The notes under the pieces are model-generated. The model worked only from the letters and a program-made list of their open reading frames with translations, had not been told where the DNA came from and did not search any database. From an uncultured Methanobrevibacter sp. (GTDB taxonomy: Archaea; Methanobacteriota; Methanobacteria; Methanobacteriales; Methanobacteriaceae), in contig NZ_CALDKF010000030.1 of assembly GCF_937898925.1 (NCBI RefSeq), positions 1-6,606 of the forward strand: a stretch of DNA of 6,606 nt, read 5' to 3'. Every line of letters starts with the position of its first letter. Within the stretch, counting starts at the first letter, position 1. Made by a program: the position numbers and the translations under genes. Shown piece after piece: positions 1 through 5,510 of this stretch.

Positions 1-812
1 TTGGAAACTCCACCTTTTTCAAATCAATGGACCATGAAACATTATTCATGCGCGTATTGGAGTTAAGGGAATATGCAATGGATTCAATCGAATTGCTAAC
101 CGGAAACAGAGTCAATATGGGTTGGAATGTTGTTGGGGGAGTCAGAATGGATGCTGATGAGCGCCATTTCAATGCAATACTCGATAACTTAAAGAAAATT
201 GAAGATGGCTTTGATAGGCATATAGCATTATTTGAAGAGGCTCCAATCGTTGCATTAAGGGCAAAAGGCGTTGGAGTGATGACTAAAGAGGAAGCTATTA
301 AAGGACATGCTGTAGGACCTATTGGAAGAGCTTCTGGTCTTAAGCATGACTTAAGAGAAGAGCATTATACTTATCGTGATTATTTTGACTTCAAGCCTAT
401 TTGGAGAAAAGAGGGAGACAACTATGCCCGTACATTAAATAGGCTTTATGAGGTTGAACAATCTATTGATTTAGTGAAACAGGCAATTGAAAATATGCCT
501 GAAGGAGATATAAGAGTTCCTGTGGAAATTCCATCAGGATATGGGGAATGGAGAAATGAAGCCCCTCGTGGAGAAGTAAGATATATGGCTGAAACCAATG
601 GAGATTTAATCAAGCGTATTTCTATCAGAACTCCAAGTATCATGAATATTGACTCCTGTGCAAAATACATGCTTAAGGATGTAGCAACAGTTGCTGATGC
701 AGTAGCTACTTATGCGTCATCAGATCCTTGCATAGCATGTACTGAAAGAGTGGCTATAACTGATGTTGATACTGGCAAATCTACTGTAAAAGACTTCTTT
801 GAGGTGAAATGA
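1..812 (+). CDS. ehaO: Energy-converting hydrogenase A, [NiFe] large subunit EhaO (5' truncated)
   Basis: This is the C-terminal part of the catalytic large subunit of a group 4 membrane-bound [NiFe] hydrogenase. Its family reduces ferredoxin with H2 at the expense of the ion gradient. The frame is open from base 3, so the ATG at 27 is internal and the true start lies upstream, along with the first Ni-binding CxxC pair. Counting from that ATG, visible motifs are NRVNMGWNVVGGVRMD (27-42, the N..GGVR.D block of Ech/complex I-type large subunits), GPIGRASG (97-104), EAPRGE (178-183, like the conserved EAPRG of this superfamily) and the C-terminal Ni-ligand motif DPCIACTER (233-241). Arginine follows the second CxxC where uptake hydrogenases have the histidine used in maturation cleavage; only about 20 residues follow. 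Assignment to Eha rather than Ehb or Ech rests on the 6-cluster and 10-cluster polyferredoxins directly downstream. Soluble domain, expected on the cytoplasmic face of the membrane. Confidence 0.93.
   Translation, partial: GNSTFFKSMDHETLFMRVLELREYAMDSIELLTGNRVNMGWNVVGGVRMDADERHFNAILDNLKKIEDGFDRHIALFEEAPIVALRAKGVGVMTKEEAIKGHAVGPIGRASGLKHDLREEHYTYRDYFDFKPIWRKEGDNYARTLNRLYEVEQSIDLVKQAIENMPEGDIRVPVEIPSGYGEWRNEAPRGEVRYMAETNGDLIKRISIRTPSIMNIDSCAKYMLKDVATVADAVATYASSDPCIACTERVAITDVDTGKSTVKDFFEVK
801..807 (+). promoter_or_regulatory. Shine-Dalgarno site for ehaP
   Basis: GAGGTGA matches the complement of the archaeal 16S rRNA 3' end. It sits inside the last codons of ehaO, six bases before the ATG at 814. 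This strongly fixes the ehaP start and implies translational coupling with ehaO. Confidence 0.85.
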
Positions 813-813
813 A

Positions 814-1848
814 ATGTCCTCACTTATTTGGTATATTTATGAATTTGCTCGAAAAACCTGGATTGATGGATTTTTCGATGCAAAATCCAAGGAAGACATA
901 GCACACAAGCCAGACAGATTCAGGGATTTTCCTGAAGTGATCAAGGAAAACTGTATTGGTTGTGGAAGCTGTACAGCATCTTGCCCATCACCAAATGCAA
1001 TCAAATTGGTTAGGGATTCAGACAATGAGGAATCCATCGGTTTGATTTATCCAGTAATCAATAAAGCGGCTTGTATCAGATGCGGTTTCTGTGCTGAAGT
1101 CTGTCCTTCAACTCCAAAGACATTGGAATGTGGTGAAAACCATTTCATTCGCGAAGAGTTCAATATCATCCCATCAAAGAGAAAATACATTGTGGATGAT
1201 TATTTATGCATAAGATGCCATAAGTGTATGGATGCCTGTGAAGTTGGAGCAATTGAAGAGATTGATGATAGGGTTGTTGTAAACCAATCCAAATGTATTT
1301 CCTGCGGAAAATGTTTAGAGACCTGTCCTGTAAAAGGTGCAATGAGAGGAGTCTTTGTAAACAATCTTGAAGAGCAAAAGAAAATCATTAATTTGGCAGT
1401 AAGTACATTAGAGGAATACATTGAATCCAAGCAGGATGACTTGATTAATTTAGGCACTGATAAGCTATTTTTAGATGAATTGAAATTCAAGCCTATATTT
1501 GATGAGTCTTTAACCATTTTAAATGATGAAGAGGTCGTTCATGAAGTCCTGGAAGATGCCATCAATAGACTGAAGATTAGAATTATCACTTGGGACGCTG
1601 ACAATTGTAAGAAATGTCAAATGTGCATACCAGACTGTCCTACTGGAGCAATCAGTTTCGATAGTGATAACGATACCATTGTAAGGGATAAGGAAAAATG
1701 CTTAAGATGCAGTATATGCTATCAGACCTGTCCATTTGGTGTCATAAAATATTTCTTGGCTAAATTTAATCTAGATACAAATGATAATGATGAGGAAGTT
1801 ATTCACATTTCTGTAAAAGCTTCTCAATTAGCAGAAAGGAGGGCTTAA
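814..1848 (+). CDS. ehaP: Energy-converting hydrogenase A polyferredoxin EhaP, six [4Fe-4S] motifs
   Basis: Soluble electron-transfer subunit of 344 residues, predicted to carry electrons between the hydrogenase module and downstream acceptors. Six CX2CX2CX3C motifs begin at residues 47, 87, 132, 161, 265 and 296. Five have proline after the fourth Cys; the third (C132-C142) has Glu. C106 is an extra lone Cys. Clusters 1-4 are separated from 5-6 by a charged, mostly helical-looking insert (about 182-255). The N-terminus has an aromatic-rich amphipathic stretch (residues 4-21, with W6, F11, W16, F20, F21) followed by PDRFRDFPEV ahead of motif 1. This resembles the NuoI/EchF subunit of complex I and group 4 hydrogenases, so the first two clusters may be the ones docked to the small subunit. 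Six motifs is the number reported for EhaP of Methanothermobacter. The gene starts two bases after the ehaO stop, with a strong ribosome site. No signal peptide is seen. Confidence 0.93.
   Translation: MSSLIWYIYEFARKTWIDGFFDAKSKEDIAHKPDRFRDFPEVIKENCIGCGSCTASCPSPNAIKLVRDSDNEESIGLIYPVINKAACIRCGFCAEVCPSTPKTLECGENHFIREEFNIIPSKRKYIVDDYLCIRCHKCMDACEVGAIEEIDDRVVVNQSKCISCGKCLETCPVKGAMRGVFVNNLEEQKKIINLAVSTLEEYIESKQDDLINLGTDKLFLDELKFKPIFDESLTILNDEEVVHEVLEDAINRLKIRIITWDADNCKKCQMCIPDCPTGAISFDSDNDTIVRDKEKCLRCSICYQTCPFGVIKYFLAKFNLDTNDNDEEVIHISVKASQLAERRA
1837..1842 (+). promoter_or_regulatory. Shine-Dalgarno site for ehaQ
   Basis: AGGAGG lies inside the last codons of ehaP, seven bases before the ATG at 1850. 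This is a near-ideal archaeal ribosome site; it supports that start and coupled translation of the two polyferredoxins. Confidence 0.85.
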
Positions 1849-1849
1849 T

Positions 1850-3301
1850 ATGGTTACTGTAGACCCTATACCAAGACCATTAAGAGATGTTCATATAGAG
1901 TATGAGATTGATAATGAGAAATGTATCAATTGTATGGATAAGCCATGCTTGAATGTCTGTCCTATTGATGCAGTTTATCAAGATGAAAATACCAAGTTAA
2001 TTAAATTGGATGAACATTGTTTCGGTTGTGTCTTGTGTACCAATGCTTGTCCTTATGATGCTATACACATTAAGAAGACTTTAGCAGATCCTATTCGTGA
2101 AAATGTTCCAAACATAAACAAAAAGCTCTGTAGAGCTTGCGGTGCATGTGTGAATGCATGTAAGTCTGGAGCTATTCATTTAAGGTCTTCCGGTGGAGAG
2201 GAAGTCCATAGTGAAATAGATGAGGATAAGTGCATCCGTTGCGGATATTGCTTTAGGCACTGCCCTACTGATGCAATCAAATATGGGGAAATACTCCCTA
2301 AAACCGTTAAGGAAGGTAAAACTCTCTGCATTGACCAGGATGAATGTATTGGTTGTATGACTTGTACAAGGATTTGTCCTTCCAAAGGTGCAATCAATGT
2401 AGGAAAAACCAATAAGTTGCCGTTCATTGACCCTGCTTACTGTGCAAGATGTGAGGAATGTATGCATTCATGTCCTACCTATGCAATAGATTATGTGGAA
2501 AGGGAAGAGGCATTTGAATCATTCAATAAGATCAAGACATTGGAAATTGCATCTGAAATCATTGATAGGGATGTTCATAACATTTCAAAAGGTGTAACCA
2601 ATATTGACAATGTTTTGGTTAAATTGCTTGAAGACATTTCCAAGGATTATCATTTTGATGATTTCGATTATGAAAACTCAATGGACATTAGGGATGTTCC
2701 TAGAGGAATGGAATTTTCAGATGTTGAAATATTCACCTGCACCAACTGCAGATCAATTGTAGTGAATGTAACTGATTTCCTTAATGAACGTTTGAATGCG
2801 CAGATTAAAAAGGATTTGGATGTTGTAAAGGTATTGGACCTTGTAGAGTTCTTCCCACCTGCACTTGGAATTGAAGTTGTGGAAGAGAATTGTATCAGCT
2901 GTGGACTATGCAGAGATGTCTGCCCTACTGAATCAATTAGTTTGGATGGTCCTAATCCAATTATAATAGATACAGACAATTCCTGTGTATACTGTGGATT
3001 ATGTGCTGAAAGCTGTAATTTTGAAGCAATCAAGCTTAAGGAAGAATTCTTTACAAACAGGAATCATGAGATATTCTTCATTAAAAGAGACCTTAGAGGA
3101 AGAAGAAACGGTACTGTAGAGATTAATCATCATGCTTGTCAATTATGTGAAGTGTGTGTGAAAAATTGTCCAGTTGAGGCATTAAGCGTTGAAGATGGAA
3201 AGGTCGTTGTAAATCATGATGATTGTATTTCCTGTAGAAACTGTGAAGGAATCTGTCCAGTGAATGCAGCAAGAGTCTCTACAATTTGGCAGTTCTTGTA
3301 A
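1850..3301 (+). CDS. ehaQ: Energy-converting hydrogenase A polyferredoxin EhaQ, ten [4Fe-4S] motifs
   Basis: Soluble polyferredoxin of 483 residues. Ten four-cysteine motifs start at residues 25, 57, 94, 128, 166, 198, 348, 379, 430 and 459. Motif 1 has the variant spacing CX2CX4CX3C (C25, C28, C33, C37), with proline before the third Cys as in the DmsB/NrfC type of iron-sulfur subunit. The other nine are CX2CX2CX3C. Motifs 3 (C104) and 8 (C389) lack proline after the fourth Cys. Six N-terminal and four C-terminal motifs flank a long insert (about 218-345), which carries an additional isolated CxxC pair (C297, C300). C160 is also outside any motif. Ten clusters matches the second polyferredoxin reported for the Methanothermobacter eha operon. 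It probably forms a long electron wire with EhaP; its partner acceptor (ferredoxin or formylmethanofuran dehydrogenase) cannot be read from the sequence. One base separates it from the ehaP stop. Confidence 0.93.
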   Translation: MVTVDPIPRPLRDVHIEYEIDNEKCINCMDKPCLNVCPIDAVYQDENTKLIKLDEHCFGCVLCTNACPYDAIHIKKTLADPIRENVPNINKKLCRACGACVNACKSGAIHLRSSGGEEVHSEIDEDKCIRCGYCFRHCPTDAIKYGEILPKTVKEGKTLCIDQDECIGCMTCTRICPSKGAINVGKTNKLPFIDPAYCARCEECMHSCPTYAIDYVEREEAFESFNKIKTLEIASEIIDRDVHNISKGVTNIDNVLVKLLEDISKDYHFDDFDYENSMDIRDVPRGMEFSDVEIFTCTNCRSIVVNVTDFLNERLNAQIKKDLDVVKVLDLVEFFPPALGIEVVEENCISCGLCRDVCPTESISLDGPNPIIIDTDNSCVYCGLCAESCNFEAIKLKEEFFTNRNHEIFFIKRDLRGRRNGTVEINHHACQLCEVCVKNCPVEALSVEDGKVVVNHDDCISCRNCEGICPVNAARVSTIWQFL

Positions 3302-3324
3302 ATTATTTTTAAATTTTTAAATTA

Positions 3325-3343
3325 TTTTTCTTTTTTTATTTTT
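3325..3343 (+). terminator. Probable oligo-T transcription terminator after ehaQ
   Basis: This stretch is 17 T in 19 bases and begins 24 bases after the ehaQ stop, within a wholly AT-rich gap containing further T runs from 3306. Archaeal RNA polymerase typically terminates on oligo-U tracts without needing a hairpin, and none is obvious here. It may end, or only attenuate, the main eha transcript, lowering expression of ehaR and what follows. The function is inferred from composition and position only. Confidence 0.5.
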
Positions 3344-3346
3344 ATT

Positions 3347-3357
3347 AGATTATACTT
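3347..3357 (+). promoter_or_regulatory. Possible TATA-box promoter for ehaR
   Basis: AGATTATACTT is TATA-like and lies directly after the T-tract. Transcription would start about 25 bases downstream, near 3375-3380, giving a short leader with the purine-rich ribosome site AGGAAGA (3382-3388) seven bases before the ATG at 3396. The match to TTTATATA is imperfect and the region is AT-rich throughout, so chance similarity is likely enough to keep confidence low. Confidence 0.33.
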
Positions 3358-3395
3358 ATTGAAATTAAACACTTGAAGTTTAGGAAGATTAAATT

Positions 3396-4535
3396 ATGGT
3401 AAAAAAAGTTTTTATCACAGATTGTGAAGGTCCATTAACATTAAATGACAATGCATATGAATTGGCAGATGAGTTTATTGAAGATGGTGGAAAATTATTC
3501 AAGATCATCAGTCGATTTGATGATTATCTTGTTGATGATGTCAAGCTTGAAAATTATCATGCTGGCGACACACTTAAACTTATTGTTCCATTTTATAAAT
3601 TAGCGGGACTTACAAATGAAAAAATGATCAAGTTTTCAAGGGAAAATATTTATCTTGTTGATGGTTCTGATGACACTCTCAGATTCGCAAATGAACTTAT
3701 TGATTCTTTCATAGTTAGTACTAGTTATGGTCAATATATTGAAGCTCTATGCAATTATATTGATTTCCCATTCCAAAATACTTATCACACACAACTTGAT
3801 GTAGATGGAGCCACTAATTTCAATCAATTTGATAAAAAATCAGATAATGTTTCATCTAAAGCAAACAATTCTCAAACTATTGTTGGTGACAAATCACCAA
3901 AATTTATTGAAGAACTTAAGAAAGTTGAGGAATTTAGAAAAATCATACTTGAACATGGTGATGAAAGTGAAGATGATTTCAATGTTTTGTATGACATTTT
4001 CTTCAATGAGTTTCCAAAGCTTGAAATCAACAAGTATATTGAAAGTGTGAAAACTGTTGGTGGCAAAGGTAAGCAAATTGCAGTTGAGGATATTGTTGAA
4101 AGGTTTGGACTTGAATCAGGTTCCATTATCTATATGGGTGACAGCATAACTGATGTTGAGCCATTGCAATATGCAAGGGACAATGGCGGTTTGTCAGTAA
4201 GCTTCAATGGAAATGAGTATCCCTTGAATGTTGCAGAGATTGCAGTGATATCTAACCACACTATTGTAAGTTCCATTTTGATTGATCTTCACTCCAGATT
4301 TGATAAGGAATATGTTTTGGACTTTATTAGAGAGTATTCACAAAAAGGTCCAAATGCTGCATTTGAAGACTTTGAAGTGGATTATTCACTTATTGAAGAG
4401 TTTGAAAAAGTATTCTACAATAAGGAAGCGCCAATCATTGAGATAATTACAGATGATAATAGGGATTATCTGCTTAAGTTAAGCAAAGAGATGAGAAACG
4501 GCATCCGTGGAAAAGATATTGGTGGATTAGGTTAA
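3396..4535 (+). CDS. ehaR: Energy-converting hydrogenase A subunit R, HAD-fold-like protein
   Basis: Hydrophilic protein of 379 residues, assigned to EhaR from its place after ehaQ and its HAD-like sequence; its reaction is unknown. HAD motif I is VFITDCEGPLT (5-15), with nucleophile D9 and Glu (E11) where most phosphatases have the second Asp. DxEG also occurs in enolase-phosphatase MtnC. FIVSTS (105-110) fits motif II, K224 or K226 in GGKGK fits motif III, and IIYMGDSITD (244-253) is a clear motif IV with D249 and D253. An Asn/Ser/Lys-rich stretch (about 141-167) between motifs II and III looks like a disordered insert. No cysteine clusters, signal peptide or membrane segment. The purine-rich AGGAAGA upstream supports the start. 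It is separated from ehaQ by 94 bp, unlike the tightly packed genes before it. Alternatives are a true phosphatase for a small methanogen metabolite, or a catalytically dead structural subunit. Confidence 0.82.
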   Translation: MVKKVFITDCEGPLTLNDNAYELADEFIEDGGKLFKIISRFDDYLVDDVKLENYHAGDTLKLIVPFYKLAGLTNEKMIKFSRENIYLVDGSDDTLRFANELIDSFIVSTSYGQYIEALCNYIDFPFQNTYHTQLDVDGATNFNQFDKKSDNVSSKANNSQTIVGDKSPKFIEELKKVEEFRKIILEHGDESEDDFNVLYDIFFNEFPKLEINKYIESVKTVGGKGKQIAVEDIVERFGLESGSIIYMGDSITDVEPLQYARDNGGLSVSFNGNEYPLNVAEIAVISNHTIVSSILIDLHSRFDKEYVLDFIREYSQKGPNAAFEDFEVDYSLIEEFEKVFYNKEAPIIEIITDDNRDYLLKLSKEMRNGIRGKDIGGLG

Positions 4536-4540
4536 TATTA

Positions 4541-4550
4541 ATTATATAAA
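4541..4550 (+). promoter_or_regulatory. Possible TATA-box promoter for ehaS-ehaT
   Basis: ATTATATAAA closely resembles the archaeal TATA box and begins five bases after the ehaR stop. Its centre is about 25 bases before 4571, so a transcript would begin just ahead of the GAGATGA ribosome site and the ATG at 4589. A perfect 10-bp AT-only palindrome (4549-4558) overlaps its downstream edge and could be an operator, but such palindromes arise easily in AT-rich DNA. No BRE element is convincing. Confidence 0.42.
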
Positions 4551-4576
4551 AATATTTTATCAAGAATATTAGTAAT

Positions 4577-4583
4577 GAGATGA
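4577..4583 (+). promoter_or_regulatory. Shine-Dalgarno-like site that decides the ehaS start
   Basis: GAGATGA differs at one base from the GAGGTGA used by ehaP and ehaT. It lies five bases before the ATG at 4589. It contains the competing ATG at 4580, which itself has no purine-rich ribosome site upstream. This favours starting ehaS at 4589. Confidence 0.6.
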
Positions 4584-4588
4584 CATTT

Positions 4589-5476
4589 ATGGCAAATTAT
4601 GATAAGGTTGAAGATACATTCTTTGAATCATTTGATGGAATGTATATCAGAGCATTGATTACAGCAGAAGACGAATTGACTGTAAAGGAAGCAGCTTACG
4701 ATGCTACAGCTACACCAAGTGCTGTAATTGGTAGGGTTGAAGCAGGTGTGGAAGCTTTTGTAGACGCTGATAAGACTCCTGATGGAAGACCTGGAGCTAT
4801 CGTTCAATTTTGGTTAACTGATGACTTGAAAAAATTTGAAAAGGAATTATCCTACAGAATTCGTCAAGACATTCTTGTAAAGCCATTTACAAGGGTATTC
4901 AGCATAACTGAAAATCCTGTTGGCGCTATTGGAATGATGGAAAGCGTAGGCCATTGTGGTGATGGCTATGAATGGGAAATTGAAGAGTTTGGAAGAAAAA
5001 TGATCAATGTCCCTATTGCAGTTCCTGATTTCCAGATTGAATCTGAACTTGCTTATGCAGAAGGAATCATGGGAGGTAACTTCTGGTATATGTGTTCCAC
5101 AAAAGAAGCTGTCTTAAAGGCAGGCAGAATTATCATCGACACTATTATGGAAGTTGAAGGAGTCTGCACTCCTTTTGGAATATGCTCTGCTGCAAGTAAG
5201 CCTGAAACCAATTTCCCAGAGATTGGTCCAAGTACAAATCATCCGTATTGCCCTTCATTGAAGGAAAGGCTTGGCGATGAGTCAAAAGTTCCGGAAGGGG
5301 TAAATTACATTCCTGAAATCGTTATAAATGCAACCAGTCAGGAAGCTATGAACTTGGCTATTAAGAAAGCTATTGATGCAATTATAGACATCCCTGGTGT
5401 TGAAAGGATTTCAGCTGGAAACTTTGAAGGGCAATTAGGTGAACATAAGACCAATTTATTGGATATTTTGAAATAA
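4589..5476 (+). CDS. ehaS: Formylmethanofuran:H4MPT formyltransferase paralogue in the eha operon (EhaS, Ftr2-like)
   Basis: This 295-residue protein has the full length (about 297) and order of motifs of Ftr, which moves the formyl group from formylmethanofuran to tetrahydromethanopterin in step two of CO2-dependent methanogenesis. Recognisable blocks are VEDTFFESF (7-15), TPDGRPG (63-69), GGNF (162-165), TPFG (194-197), YCPSLK (220-225), PEIVIN (242-247) and ISAGN plus LG near the end (274-284). E243 aligns, as I recall the Methanopyrus Ftr sequence, with the glutamate (245) implicated in its active site. The stretch after TPFG (198-215) departs from the glycine-rich segment of canonical Ftr, so substrate binding may differ. 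A housekeeping ftr should exist elsewhere in the genome; this copy is the one linked to Eha (MTH403 counterpart, from memory). It may be a catalytic isoenzyme, or a regulator or structural partner. The start at 4589 is preferred over 4580 because of the ribosome site. Cytoplasmic; no signal peptide. Confidence 0.85.
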   Translation: MANYDKVEDTFFESFDGMYIRALITAEDELTVKEAAYDATATPSAVIGRVEAGVEAFVDADKTPDGRPGAIVQFWLTDDLKKFEKELSYRIRQDILVKPFTRVFSITENPVGAIGMMESVGHCGDGYEWEIEEFGRKMINVPIAVPDFQIESELAYAEGIMGGNFWYMCSTKEAVLKAGRIIIDTIMEVEGVCTPFGICSAASKPETNFPEIGPSTNHPYCPSLKERLGDESKVPEGVNYIPEIVINATSQEAMNLAIKKAIDAIIDIPGVERISAGNFEGQLGEHKTNLLDILK

Positions 5477-5498
5477 TTCTTCTAAATAATCTTTTAAC

Positions 5499-5505
5499 GA
5501 GGTGA
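5499..5505 (+). promoter_or_regulatory. Shine-Dalgarno site for ehaT
   Basis: GAGGTGA, identical to the site before ehaP, lies five bases before the ATG at 5511 in the 34-bp gap after ehaS. It fixes the ehaT start. I see no promoter or terminator in this gap, so ehaS and ehaT are probably co-transcribed. Confidence 0.8.
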
Positions 5506-5510
5506 ATTAA

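Noticed and set aside
27..29. ATG at 27 as the real start of the hydrogenase large subunit
   Set aside because: The frame is open to the window edge, no ribosome site precedes it, and the conserved N-terminal CxxC region of large subunits is missing, so the gene must begin upstream.
2668..3033. 121-codon antisense reading frame opposite ehaQ, and similar minus-strand frames at 446-670, 837-1037, 1200-1517, 2176-2467 and 3872-4126
   Set aside because: They lie wholly within well-supported genes, have no ribosome site pattern or recognisable protein features, and read as low-quality sequence.
814..3301. Repeated cysteine motifs as a DNA repeat array or a recent tandem duplication
   Set aside because: The repeats are similar only at the Cys-rich protein motif; spacers and codons differ, so they are old ferredoxin domain repeats and not a DNA repeat element.
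3302..3395. Small gene or RNA in the ehaQ-ehaR gap
   Set aside because: The gap is 94 bp of AT-rich sequence with no structured GC pairs, tRNA features or open frame with a ribosome site.
3805..4050. 81-codon + strand frame inside ehaR
   Set aside because: It overlaps the HAD-like protein in another frame, has no motif, and has a Met/Leu/Lys-rich composition typical of an AT-rich shadow.
4549..4558. AT palindrome as a hairpin terminator after ehaR
   Set aside because: It is ten bases of A and T with no loop and no following T-tract, too weak for a hairpin; at most it is an operator candidate.
4580..4588. Start of ehaS at 4580, adding three residues
   Set aside because: No purine-rich site precedes it, and it lies inside the GAGATGA site that is well placed for 4589. 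It would also leave almost no leader from the TATA candidate. It remains possible.
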